DNA of 17,027 nucleotides from an uncultured Oscillospiraceae bacterium (GCA_900543705.1 UQSL01000041.1:1-17027); one strand, 5' to 3'; shown: positions 7,605-14,937, counted from the first letter of the stretch. A program made the numbers and translations. Notes: generated by a model from the letters alone, not told the origin.

Positions 7605-8471
7605 ATGGAGGATTTGTTCCAGAAGGTAAAAGAACGGATGAAGGCCGACGTCAAAAAGACGCCGTCGGCGAATAATGTTCATATCCCTTCTAATATGATG
7701 TTTAAATGCCCGCGTTGCCAACATGTCGAGTTCATGGAGGATTTTGAGCGGGATAAAAAGGTGTGCGGCAACTGCGGCTATCACGCGCGTATCTCCGCGA
7801 AGGAACGCCTCGCAATGACTGCCGACGCAGACAGCTTTGTGGAGTATGACGCCGGGATGGCCAGTCTCAATCCCATCGACTTTCCGGGCTACCGCGAGAA
7901 AATAGATAAGTTGCAGCAGGAAACCGGGATGAAAGAGGCTATCGTTACTGGGGAGTGCACCATCCATGGGTATCCCTGCGTCATCGGTATCATGGATTCC
8001 CGTTTTATGATGGCGTCGATGGGCTCGGTCGTCGGGGAAAAAGTGACGCGCGCCTTTGAACGGGCGACCGTCCGCGGGCTTCCCGTGATTCTCTTTACCG
8101 CTTCCGGGGGCGCCAGGATGCAGGAGGGGATCGTTTCCCTGATGCAGATGGCGAAGACCTCCGCCGCGGCCAAAAAGCACAGCGACGCCGGGCTGCTCTA
8201 CATCACTGTCTTAACCGACCCGACGACGGGTGGTGTGACCGCCTCCTTTGCTTCGCTCGGCGATATCATCATCGCGGAGCCGAAGGTGCTCGTCGGTTTT
8301 GCTGGACGGCGCGTCATCGAGGGCACCATCAAACAGCGTCTGCCGGATGATTTCCAGTCGGCGGAATTCCTACTCGAGCATGGCTTTGTCGATATGATTG
8401 TCAAGCGCCCGGTGCTGCGCAAGACGTTATACCGGCTGCTGCGGGCTCACGACGTCAAGCGGATTGGATAA
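7605..8471 (+). CDS. accD: Acetyl-CoA carboxylase carboxyltransferase subunit beta
   Basis: With AccA, transfers the carboxyl group from biotin to acetyl-CoA, giving malonyl-CoA. The 288-residue crotonase-fold protein has the N-terminal zinc ribbon typical of bacterial AccD: Cys35-x2-Cys38 and Cys54-x2-Cys57. TASGGARMQEGIVSLMQMAKT and the late GFAGRRVIEGTIKQRLPDDFQ follow. The start is not certain. ATG 7605 is preferred because GAAGGGAAG (7584-7592) is 12 bases away; TTG 7593 sits almost on that site and TTG 7602 is also possible. It is 53 bases after accC. The 132 bases before accA contain GC-rich repeats but no convincing gene. Confidence 0.95.
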   Translation: MEDLFQKVKERMKADVKKTPSANNVHIPSNMMFKCPRCQHVEFMEDFERDKKVCGNCGYHARISAKERLAMTADADSFVEYDAGMASLNPIDFPGYREKIDKLQQETGMKEAIVTGECTIHGYPCVIGIMDSRFMMASMGSVVGEKVTRAFERATVRGLPVILFTASGGARMQEGIVSLMQMAKTSAAAKKHSDAGLLYITVLTDPTTGGVTASFASLGDIIIAEPKVLVGFAGRRVIEGTIKQRLPDDFQSAEFLLEHGFVDMIVKRPVLRKTLYRLLRAHDVKRIG

Positions 8472-8603
8472 GGCTGATGAGTGTGGGCAAAAGAGTATCC
8501 ATAGGCTTCCGATACAGGGTTTTGGGGCGGCAACCGATGGTGGGCCGGCGGGCCTTTCGCTGTGTATGGAAAAACGGATTTTCAAACGAAGAGAGGTGCG
8601 GTT

Positions 8604-9407
8604 ATGGCGCGTCTGACAGCGTATGAGCGTCTTCAACTGATTCACGATAAGGAGAGGCCCACGATACGAGACTATATCCCAATGATATTCGACGAATACT
8701 ACGAGATGCACGGCGACCGGCTGTACTCAGACGACCCCGCAATCACCGGCGGCATTGGCGTATTCCAATCCACCCCGGTGACGGTGATTGCCCATGTTCG
8801 CGGGCGTAATCTCGAGGAAAATAAAAAATGCAATTTTGCAATGGCGCACCCGGAAGGGTACCGCAAAGCGCTCCGCCTGATTCGCCAGGCGGAAAAATTC
8901 CACCGCCCGGTCATCTGCTTTATCGACACCTCAGGTGCGTACTGCGGGATCGGTGCGGAGGAACGCGGACAGGGCGAGGCTATCGCGCGTAACCTCTATG
9001 AGCTTATCAACGTGCGTACCCCGATTGTCTCAGTGGTGCTCGGCGAGGGTGGAAGCGGCGGCGCTCTGGCACTCGGTGTCTGCGACGAGCTTGCGATGAT
9101 GGAAAACGCGCTGTATTCGGTTATATCCCCGCGCGGCTGCGCGAGCATTCTCTGGAAGGACGCCTCCAGAGAAAAGGAAGCTGCCAACATCCTGCACATC
9201 ACAGCGGAAGATTTGGTGGAGCTTTCGGTGGCGGAGCATATCATTTCCGAGCCCGCGGGCGGGTCGCAGAAAGACCCCGTGGCTAGTGCCAGCAACATTT
9301 CTGAGTATTTGGCAGATGTTTTGCCAAGACTTTTACAAGAACCCCTTGATATCTTGTTGGAAAAAAGGTATGATAAGTTTCGCAAGATCGGAACCTTTTC
9401 CGAATAA
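8604..9407 (+). CDS. accA: Acetyl-CoA carboxylase carboxyltransferase subunit alpha (short form)
   Basis: Partner of AccD in the carboxyltransferase. The 267-residue protein contains HPEGYRKALRLIRQAEKF, GAYCGIGAEERGQGEAIARNL, GEGGSGGALALGV and SPRGCASILWKD, all hallmarks of AccA. It lacks roughly 50 N-terminal residues present in E. coli AccA (319 residues), as do short streptococcal forms. No upstream in-frame extension could supply them: only 14 more codons are open, from an ATG at 8562 without a ribosome site. The ATG at 8604 follows GAGAGGTG. The stretch DTSGAYCGIGAEE differs from the E. coli DTPGAYPGVGAEE. The last 60 bases contain a promoter-like sequence facing acpP. Confidence 0.95.
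   Translation: MARLTAYERLQLIHDKERPTIRDYIPMIFDEYYEMHGDRLYSDDPAITGGIGVFQSTPVTVIAHVRGRNLEENKKCNFAMAHPEGYRKALRLIRQAEKFHRPVICFIDTSGAYCGIGAEERGQGEAIARNLYELINVRTPIVSVVLGEGGSGGALALGVCDELAMMENALYSVISPRGCASILWKDASREKEAANILHITAEDLVELSVAEHIISEPAGGSQKDPVASASNISEYLADVLPRLLQEPLDILLEKRYDKFRKIGTFSE
9346..9374 (+). promoter_or_regulatory. Candidate internal promoter for acpP within accA
   Basis: TTGATA at 9346-9351 and TATGAT at 9369-9374 are separated by exactly 17 bases (4-5 of 6 matches in each hexamer). It would start transcription near 9381 and give acpP a leader of about 100 bases. ACP is needed in large amounts, so a separate promoter is plausible. The call is by hexamer match only. Confidence 0.45.
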
Positions 9408-9484
9408 GGCAAATTAAGCGCAGGATGACGCTTTCAATTCATCCGAAATTTCAAGTATCAACGACTTATGAGGAGGAGCCAATT

Positions 9485-9718
9485 ATGGTATTCGAAAAAG
9501 TAAGAGACATCCTTTGCGAGCAGCTCGATGTGGATGAAGAGAAAGTAACCATGGAAGCCAACATCACAGACGACTTGGGTGCAGATTCCCTCGATATCGT
9601 CGACCTGGTGATGTCTCTGGAAGAAGAGTTTGACGTGGAAGTCCCTGACGAGGAAGTTGAGAACATCAAAACCGTTGGCGACATCGTGAAATTTATCGAG
9701 AGCCACGTAGAAGAATAA
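9485..9718 (+). CDS. acpP: Acyl carrier protein
   Basis: Small acidic carrier that holds all intermediates of fatty acid synthesis on a phosphopantetheine arm. The 77-residue protein has the DLGADSLDIVDLVM motif; Ser35 is the attachment site. Helix II and the acidic C-terminal half (FDVEVPDEEVENIKTVGDIVKFIE) are typical. The ATG at 9485 follows a strong GAGGAGGAG site; an upstream in-frame ATG (9425) is rejected for lack of one. It is the last gene of the operon, 77 bases after accA, and directly precedes a strong terminator. The holo-ACP synthase needed to activate it is not in the window. Confidence 0.97.
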   Translation: MVFEKVRDILCEQLDVDEEKVTMEANITDDLGADSLDIVDLVMSLEEEFDVEVPDEEVENIKTVGDIVKFIESHVEE

Positions 9719-9733
9719 ATTGCAGATTGCAGC

Positions 9734-9765
9734 ACCGGCTGAGCCTTTGGGCCCGGCCGGTTTTT
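9734..9765 (+). terminator. Intrinsic terminator of the fatty acid operon
   Basis: A 12-position stem (ACCGGCTGAGCC 9734-9745 with GGCCCGGCCGGT 9750-9761) has one mismatch and one G-T pair. It has a 4-base loop and runs into TTTTTGTTT. It lies 15 bases after the acpP stop and closes the fabH-acpP unit. Confidence 0.9.
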
Positions 9766-10019
9766 GTTTGCGCTGTATTTCATCGTTAGCCTTTGCAGGC
9801 AGAGTTTGATTTTAAAGTTTTCTTTCCTTCTAAAACAGACGGATAGGGCTGTGCCTCGCGAAGGCTTTTATTTGGGGGCGCAAACAATAGAAAACTCGCA
9901 GGACGATCGCGCTGCACAAAATTCCGACTGCACGCGCAATAAGAGCAGGGCTTGGGCCTGCTCGGCCCACAGATAAAATTCCGCTTTTGATTCCACAAGA
10001 ATTTCGGAGGATTCGGGCA

Positions 10020-10048
10020 TTGAAAAAAGCATGGGTTTCTTCTATAAT
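10020..10048 (+). promoter_or_regulatory. Strong sigma-A-type promoter for the membrane protein-proS unit
   Basis: TTGAAA at 10020-10025 and a perfect TATAAT at 10043-10048 are separated by 17 bases. This is the best housekeeping promoter match in the window. It lies 88 bases before the next start codon and downstream of the acpP terminator, so the following two genes likely form their own transcription unit. Confidence 0.75.
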
Positions 10049-10135
10049 GAAACAATAGCTGAGTTATTAGCTGATTCGGCACAGGCAGAGCTTTCCCAAC
10101 AGAGGAAGCCCGTTACAGAAAGGGGACAGGCGGAT

Positions 10136-10453
10136 ATGCCAATCCTGTTATTAGAAGCCCAGGGGGCGAAAAGCGGCCTTGCCCCGCTTGCACAGAGCAT
10201 GCTTATGATTGCGGGGATTTTTTTCCTCATCTATCTGCTGGCGGTGCTTGCACCGAAGATTTCAAATTTTCTGGAAAAGATCTTTCCGGCCCTGAAGAAG
10301 ACAAATGAGCCCAAGCCGATTGAGCCGATGGCTTTCAGCAAAAAAGAAGAACAGCAACCGGACGGGAAATCTGCGCCTGCTTCACCAGTACTGGAGGAAG
10401 AACCATCCGGGGATAGACCGGAAAATACAAAACAGAAAGAACAATTAAAATAA
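10136..10453 (+). CDS. Small single-pass membrane protein of unknown function
   Basis: I do not recognise a family. The 105-residue product has a short N-terminal part and one clear hydrophobic segment (about residues 17-40, LAQSMLMIAGIFFLIYLLAVL). A basic stretch (KISNFLEKIFPALKK) and a long hydrophilic tail rich in Pro, Glu and Lys follow, with no recognisable motif. The basic residues after the membrane segment suggest a cytosolic C-terminal tail. The ATG at 10136 follows AAAGGGGA with a 9-base spacer. An in-frame ATG at 10031 would lie between the -35 and -10 of the strong promoter and is rejected. The gene ends 14 bases before proS, so the two are probably co-transcribed. Size and topology recall FliO-type proteins, but no flagellar neighbour supports that. 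Confidence 0.7.
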   Translation: MPILLLEAQGAKSGLAPLAQSMLMIAGIFFLIYLLAVLAPKISNFLEKIFPALKKTNEPKPIEPMAFSKKEEQQPDGKSAPASPVLEEEPSGDRPENTKQKEQLK

Positions 10454-10467
10454 AGGGGATTTTCAAG

Positions 10468-11907
10468 ATGGCAAATCAGAAAAAAATGGTCGAGACCATC
10501 ACCGCGATGGACGTCGACTTTACTAAATGGTATACCGACGTCGTTAAAAAGGCGGAGCTCGTCGACTATTCGAGCGTTAAGGGGTGCATGGTGTTTCGCC
10601 CATATGGCTATGCAATCTGGGAGAATATCCAGAAGGATTTGGACGCCCGCTTTAAAAAGACCGGGCATGAAAATGTCTACATGCCGATGCTGATTCCGGA
10701 AAGTCTGCTGCAAAAGGAAAAGGACCATGTCGAAGGCTTCGCACCGGAAGTGGCGTGGGTCACGCAGGGCGGCAGCGAGAAGCTTTCCGAGCGCCTGTGC
10801 ATCCGTCCGACCTCCGAGGTGCTTTTCTGTGAGCACTATTCGAAAGTCATCAACTCCTACCGCGATTTGCCGAAACTCTACAACCAGTGGTGCTCGGTCA
10901 TGCGCTGGGAAAAGACGACCCGCCCGTTTCTTCGCAACTCCGAATTTCTGTGGCAGGAAGGCCACACCATGCATGAGACTGCGGAGGAAGCGATTGCGGA
11001 GACCATGCAGCAGTTAAAAACCTATGAGGATTTCTACCGGGAAACGCTTGCTATCCCCGCGGTGACCGGCCAGAAAACGGAAAAAGAGAAATTCGCAGGC
11101 GCGCTCGCTACATATACCATTGAGCCGATGATGCACAACGGCGTTGCCCTGCAGGGCGGCACCTCCCATTATTTTGGGGACGGCTTTGCCAGGAGCTTTG
11201 GTATCACCTTTACCGGACGGGACAACACCCTGCAATATCCTCATCAGACCTCATGGGGCGTGTCCACCCGCATGATTGGCGCCATCATCATGGTGCACGG
11301 CGACGACAACGGCCTCGTCCTGCCGCCGAAAATCGCGCCGATTCAGGTCGCCATCGTCCCAGTTGCTCAGCACAAGCCGGGCGTCCTCGACACGGCGTAT
11401 GAGCTGAAAGGTAAACTCGCAGAGCATTTCCGTGTCAAGCTCGACGATTCCGACAACTCCCCAGGCTGGAAATTTAGCGAGTACGAGATGAAAGGCGTTC
11501 CTCTGCGTCTGGAAATCGGCCCCAAGGATATCGAAATAAACCAGTGCGTGCTCGTCCGCCGCGACACCAGGGAGAAGATTTTCGTCTCCCTCGACAATGT
11601 CCTGGAGGAGATTCCAAAGGCTTTGCAGGCAGTCCACGACGGGTTGTATGAACGGGCGCTCGAAAATCTCAAGGCAAAGACCTATACCGCCCACAACTAC
11701 GATGAGTTTTTGGATATCGCTAAGAACCATCCGGGCTTTATCAAGGCGATGTGGTGCGGAGATGCGGCCTGCGAGGAGAAGATCAAGGAGGAGACCGGCG
11801 GCGTCAAATCCCGCTGCATCCCCTTTGAAGAGGAGCATATCTCCGACGTCTGCGTGTGCTGCGGCAAACCTGCCAAGCATCAGGTTTACTGGGGCAAACA
11901 GTATTAA
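10468..11907 (+). CDS. proS: Prolyl-tRNA synthetase, archaeal/eukaryotic-like short form (type 3)
   Basis: Charges tRNA-Pro with proline in the cytosol. The 479-residue class II synthetase has motif 2 around VMRWEKTTRPFLRNSEFLWQEGHTMH and the HYFGDGFARSF segment. Its anticodon-binding domain begins near VAIVPVAQHKPG. A Cys-rich C-terminal domain follows (Cys430, 435, 450, 462, 464, 465) and ends in Tyr479, as in the eukaryotic-like group. The insertion (editing) domain of the longer E. coli-type enzyme is absent, given the total length. AAAGGGG precedes the ATG. It follows the small membrane-protein gene and ends before a perfect terminator. No T-box leader is visible in the roughly 80-base leader of the unit. 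Confidence 0.95.
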   Translation: MANQKKMVETITAMDVDFTKWYTDVVKKAELVDYSSVKGCMVFRPYGYAIWENIQKDLDARFKKTGHENVYMPMLIPESLLQKEKDHVEGFAPEVAWVTQGGSEKLSERLCIRPTSEVLFCEHYSKVINSYRDLPKLYNQWCSVMRWEKTTRPFLRNSEFLWQEGHTMHETAEEAIAETMQQLKTYEDFYRETLAIPAVTGQKTEKEKFAGALATYTIEPMMHNGVALQGGTSHYFGDGFARSFGITFTGRDNTLQYPHQTSWGVSTRMIGAIIMVHGDDNGLVLPPKIAPIQVAIVPVAQHKPGVLDTAYELKGKLAEHFRVKLDDSDNSPGWKFSEYEMKGVPLRLEIGPKDIEINQCVLVRRDTREKIFVSLDNVLEEIPKALQAVHDGLYERALENLKAKTYTAHNYDEFLDIAKNHPGFIKAMWCGDAACEEKIKEETGGVKSRCIPFEEEHISDVCVCCGKPAKHQVYWGKQY

Positions 11908-11920
11908 TCAGGGTAACAAC

Positions 11921-11952
11921 ACAGCGGGGCAGTTGCCCCGCTGTCCGTTTTT
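11921..11952 (+). terminator. Intrinsic terminator of proS
   Basis: A perfect 10-bp stem (ACAGCGGGGC 11921-11930 with GCCCCGCTGT 11935-11944) has an AGTT loop. It is followed by CCG and TTTTT at 11948-11952. It starts 13 bases after the proS stop. Confidence 0.92.
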
Positions 11953-11965
11953 CAGGAGGATCACA

Positions 11966-12073
11966 ATGACGAAACAGCAATATCAGGCAATAGAGAGATA
12001 TATGCAACAGTGCATGAATAACAGCGCCCATGACAAGGTGCATGCCTACCGGGTGCTGTGCATGATTTTGTAG
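11966..12073 (+). pseudogene. N-terminal remnant of an HD-domain protein (35 codons)
   Basis: A strong ribosome site AGGAGGA (11954-11960) precedes ATG 11966. The 35-residue reading frame contains NNSAHDKVHAYRVL before a TAG stop. AHDxxHxYRVL is the way metal-dependent HD phosphohydrolases begin in a clostridial family I know by pattern. In those, the frame continues with a helix and the HD dyad, which is missing here, so the gene appears truncated. Reading past the TAG stays open for 38 more codons to a TAA at 12188-12190, but that part shows no HD motif and runs through a terminator stem. The frame may still be translated as a short peptide. The HD assignment rests on a short match. Confidence 0.45.
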
Positions 12074-12132
12074 GGCAAATCTACCTCCGCCAAAATTTTG
12101 CGGGAAGCTGTTGCTTTTCTGCTGAGTAAAAG

Positions 12133-12170
12133 AAAATCCCCGCAAATAGCGAAAACGATTTGCGGGGATT
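12133..12170 (-). terminator. Intrinsic terminator of the deacetylase gene (minus strand)
   Basis: A perfect 13-bp stem (AATCCCCGCAAAT 12135-12147 with ATTTGCGGGGATT 12158-12170) has a 10-base loop. On the minus strand it is followed by a TTTTCTTTT tract. It lies 16 bases past the stop of the minus-strand deacetylase. It could also block plus-strand transcripts, although the plus-side T tract is poor. Confidence 0.88.
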
Positions 12171-12186
12171 GCTATATCGTCGAAGA

Positions 12187-13134
12187 TTAAGAAAACAGCT
12201 CCAGGCTATAGCCCTGAGAACGCAGTGCATCGATGGCCTGACCGAGAATTTCAGCGTTGGTCTTGGATACCGCGTGCAGCAGGTAGATAGCGCCGCCATG
12301 AGCGTTATCCGTCAGTTTTTTCAGTGCAGTATCCGCTTCCATCTGTTTGTCGGGATCCCAATCCGCATAGGCGTAACTCCAAAAGACGCTCTTGTAATTG
12401 AGGCTTTGCAGCAATGCAAGGGTCTGCTCGCTGAATTCCCCCATGGGGAAACGGAACAGGGTCATCTCATACTGGAAATGGTCACGGACGTATTCATGTA
12501 GCTTTAGGACTTCCTCTCTGGCCTCTTCTGTTGAGACGGTGGGCATGGAGGGGTGGGACCAGGTATGATTTCCGACGGCATGCCCTTCGGAAATCATCCG
12601 CTGGACAAGCTCCGGGTTTCGCTTGGCATAATCATAGGTGATGAAAAAGACTGCTTTAACCTGTTTTTCCTTGAGGGTATCAAGAATCGAAGCCGTATAA
12701 CCGTTTTCATACCCTTCATCAAAGGTCAGGTAGATGTTTTGCTCATTCTGGTCGATAAAATAGGCGTCGTACTTCCCGTACTTCTCCTGGTAATCGATGC
12801 TTCCAACCGGCTGATTTTTCTCGTTTTTGTTTGTTCCTTGTCCCCAGCCAAGTTTTGTGTTGTCCAAAGTGGGAAGTGCGGAGACATTTGCCTCGGCATC
12901 GATGTTTGTGGCCAGTTCCGAGGAGGTCAGCGGGACTTCTGAGGCGAGGGAGGGCATCTCGGATTCCGACGGCATCGGCTCAGGTAGGGAGAGCGTTGAG
13001 CTTGTATCTTCTGTCGAAGTGTGGGAGGAGTGATCGGCGGAGGAAGAGCTTTCACTGCCGGACCATGGCATGCTGCACGAACTCAACAATACAGCGCAGG
13101 CGAGCACCGGCGCCAGTAGTTTACTTGTTTTCAT
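12187..13134 (-). CDS. pdaA: PdaA-type polysaccharide deacetylase lipoprotein
   Basis: Probably removes the acetyl group from N-acetylmuramic acid in peptidoglycan, the step leading to muramic delta-lactam in spore cortex. The 315-residue product starts with a lipoprotein signal (lipobox LLSSC, Cys20). A Ser/Glu/Pro-rich linker (about 21-75) and a NodB fold follow. The metal and catalytic motifs are TFDEGYENGY (Asp139-Glu140), NHTWSHP (His190, His194), RFPMGEFS (Arg228) and the late YLLHAVS (His287). B. subtilis PdaA has Asn where Glu140 sits. FWSYAYADWD and the HGGAIYLLHAVS stretch favour PdaA over chitin or other peptidoglycan deacetylases. The ATG at 13134 has GGAGGT 6 bases upstream; an earlier in-frame codon (13191) would place 19 residues ahead of the signal. 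It diverges from eno. Confidence 0.88.
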   Translation of the reverse strand: MKTSKLLAPVLACAVLLSSCSMPWSGSESSSSADHSSHTSTEDTSSTLSLPEPMPSESEMPSLASEVPLTSSELATNIDAEANVSALPTLDNTKLGWGQGTNKNEKNQPVGSIDYQEKYGKYDAYFIDQNEQNIYLTFDEGYENGYTASILDTLKEKQVKAVFFITYDYAKRNPELVQRMISEGHAVGNHTWSHPSMPTVSTEEAREEVLKLHEYVRDHFQYEMTLFRFPMGEFSEQTLALLQSLNYKSVFWSYAYADWDPDKQMEADTALKKLTDNAHGGAIYLLHAVSKTNAEILGQAIDALRSQGYSLELFS

Positions 13135-13190
13135 GTTAGTACCTCCAAAGTGTGTGTTCCCTCCTATTTTTCCCGCGGACGGGGATTTCA

Positions 13191-13202
13191 TACACCGGTA
13201 TA
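13191..13202. promoter_or_regulatory. Palindrome between divergent pdaA and eno, possible operator
   Basis: TACACCGGTATA is a 12-base palindrome with one mismatched pair, centred on CCGG, 57 bases from pdaA and 66 bases from eno. A TACAAT -10-like hexamer for eno lies 18 bases downstream (13221), without a good -35. The role as an operator is inferred from position and symmetry only. Confidence 0.25.
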
Positions 13203-13267
13203 TCGCATGGGTTTTCTTCCTACAATAGAGACAGAACCTCTTTTGAAAGAAAGGCAGGAGAAAACTG

Positions 13268-14557
13268 ATGCAAAAGAATTTGAAAATTGAATGTGTCCAC
13301 GGCAGGGAGATCCTTGATTCCCGTGGGAACCCGACTGTGGAAGCGGAGATTACCCTGTGTGGAGGAGTGAAAGCGTACGCTTCCGTGCCATCCGGCGCAT
13401 CGACCGGTGCGTTTGAAGCGACTGAAAAACGCGATGGGGAGAAGAACCGCTATCTTGGAAAAGGAGTCAGACAGGCGGTCGGACATGTCAGCGAAGAACT
13501 TGCACACGCCGTGACGGGGATGGACGTCTGTGGCCAGATAGCAATCGACCGTACCATGATAAGGCTAGACGGAACGAAGACCAAATCTAAGTTTGGGGCT
13601 AATGCCATTCTCGCGGTTTCCCTGGCGTGCGCGAAAGCCGCCGCAAAGGCCCTGAACATGCCGCTCTACCGGTATCTGGGCGGGGCGGGCGCCTGCACAC
13701 TTCCAGTACCGATGATGAACATCCTAAACGGAGGCGCCCATGCGGCAAATAATGTAGAGATTCAGGAATTTATGGTTATGCCGGTCGGCGCGTCCAGTTT
13801 TTCGGAAGGCCTTCGCTGGTGTGCGGAGATTTTCCATACTCTTGGCAAGCTGTTGAGGGAAAAAGGGCTTTCCACCTCGGTAGGTGACGAGGGCGGTTAT
13901 GCCCCAAACCTTGAGAGCGATGAGCAGGCGATCATCTATATCCTCGACGCAGTGCGTCAGGCCGGATACAAACCGGGAGAGGATATTGTACTTGCCTTGG
14001 ATGCAGCGTCAAGTGAGTGGTATCAGGGGGATGGATATATCCTTCCCAAACACCGGGAAAATAAGACGGCAGAGGAATTGATTGCTTACTTTGAGGACCT
14101 GTGCTCCCGTTATCCGATTGCGTCCGTGGAGGATCCGGTCGCAGAGGATGATATGGACGCATGGAAACAGATTACGGCCCGCCTGGGAGAAAAAGTACAG
14201 CTTGTTGGAGATGATTTCTTTGTCACTAACACCGAGCGGCTGGCAAGAGGCATTGAGGAACATGCCGCAAATGCACTGCTTGTAAAATTCAATCAAATCG
14301 GTACGCTCAGTGAGACGCTGGACGCAATTGAAACGGCAAAGCGGGCCTCCTATGCAACGATTATCTCTCACCGCTCGGGCGAGACGGAGGACACGACGAT
14401 TGCAGACCTTGCAGTGGCGACCGGAGCTGGTCAAATTAAGACCGGCGCGCCTTCGAGAAGTGACCGCGTTGCAAAATACAACCGACTGCTTCGCATTGAA
14501 GAAGAACTTGGCGCAGCTGCCTACTATCCCGGTAAAAAGATTTTTAAAACGAGATAA
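13268..14557 (+). CDS. eno: Enolase
   Basis: Interconverts 2-phosphoglycerate and phosphoenolpyruvate in glycolysis. The 429-residue protein has the N-terminal ILDSRGNPTVEAEI, the flexible SGASTG loop and GGAHAANNVEIQEF (His158). SVGDEGGYAPN carries the catalytic Glu. Mg ligands are Asp245, Glu288 (EDP) and Asp315 (GDD), Lys340 lies in LLVKFNQIG, and the SHRSGETEDTTIADLAV signature follows. Length equals typical bacterial enolases. The ATG follows a GCAGGAG site. It stands alone, not in a gap-pgk-tpi-pgm-eno operon, and diverges from the deacetylase gene. It ends in a very strong terminator. Small differences from common enolases (GDDFFVTN, SYATIISHRS) leave active-site residues intact. Confidence 0.97.
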   Translation: MQKNLKIECVHGREILDSRGNPTVEAEITLCGGVKAYASVPSGASTGAFEATEKRDGEKNRYLGKGVRQAVGHVSEELAHAVTGMDVCGQIAIDRTMIRLDGTKTKSKFGANAILAVSLACAKAAAKALNMPLYRYLGGAGACTLPVPMMNILNGGAHAANNVEIQEFMVMPVGASSFSEGLRWCAEIFHTLGKLLREKGLSTSVGDEGGYAPNLESDEQAIIYILDAVRQAGYKPGEDIVLALDAASSEWYQGDGYILPKHRENKTAEELIAYFEDLCSRYPIASVEDPVAEDDMDAWKQITARLGEKVQLVGDDFFVTNTERLARGIEEHAANALLVKFNQIGTLSETLDAIETAKRASYATIISHRSGETEDTTIADLAVATGAGQIKTGAPSRSDRVAKYNRLLRIEEELGAAAYYPGKKIFKTR

Positions 14558-14572
14558 CTAGGTTCTTTTCCC

Positions 14573-14604
14573 AATGGGCCGGCAGCTGCCGGCCCATTTT
14601 TTTT
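14573..14604 (+). terminator. Intrinsic terminator of eno
   Basis: A perfect 11-bp stem (AATGGGCCGGC 14573-14583 with GCCGGCCCATT 14588-14598), with the self-complementary loop AGCT, runs into eight T (14597-14604). It begins 15 bases after the eno stop. Confidence 0.95.
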
Positions 14605-14937
14605 GACTGGGACTGCTCTTTGATCCGATTTTGCAACAGTGTTACGGCATAGAACAAGCCGTCTCGTAAACCGGAAAAATTTGATACATAAAAAGGAAGT
14701 GAAAAACAAGGGTAAGGGAAAGAACTACTTATATGAGCTGCTCAGAAGGAAAACACACAGAGAACATAGGAAGGAAATCATGCTTGTTTCATGCTGAATC
14801 ATTTGAATCCAGAAAAAATAAGAAAAAGTGTGATAATTTTGGAATGCAATGCTAAGTAAAAAACTCCAGAATTATCAAAAAAAGTAAAATAAGTTGTATA
14901 TAAAGTATATTTTCAACAGAATTACAAACCATATATT

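Noticed and set aside
8477..8626. A 49-codon basic reading frame between accD and accA
   Set aside because: Poor ribosome site, no recognisable motif, and it runs into the accA start in another frame.
9943..9963. GAGCAGG/CCTGCTC inverted repeat in the acpP-to-membrane-protein gap
   Set aside because: A 7-bp stem with no T tract and no link to a promoter; no function can be supported.
10020..10058. A 12-codon TTG-started mini-frame after GGAGG, a possible leader peptide
   Set aside because: The same bases form a near-consensus promoter (TTGAAA-N17-TATAAT), so they are probably not transcribed.
10049..10135. T-box or riboswitch leader before the proS unit
   Set aside because: The leader is only about 80 bases and shows no T-box sequence, specifier hairpin or terminator.
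14699..14797. A 32-codon GTG-started basic frame
   Set aside because: The AAGGA site is only a base or so from the start codon, and there is no motif or neighbour support.
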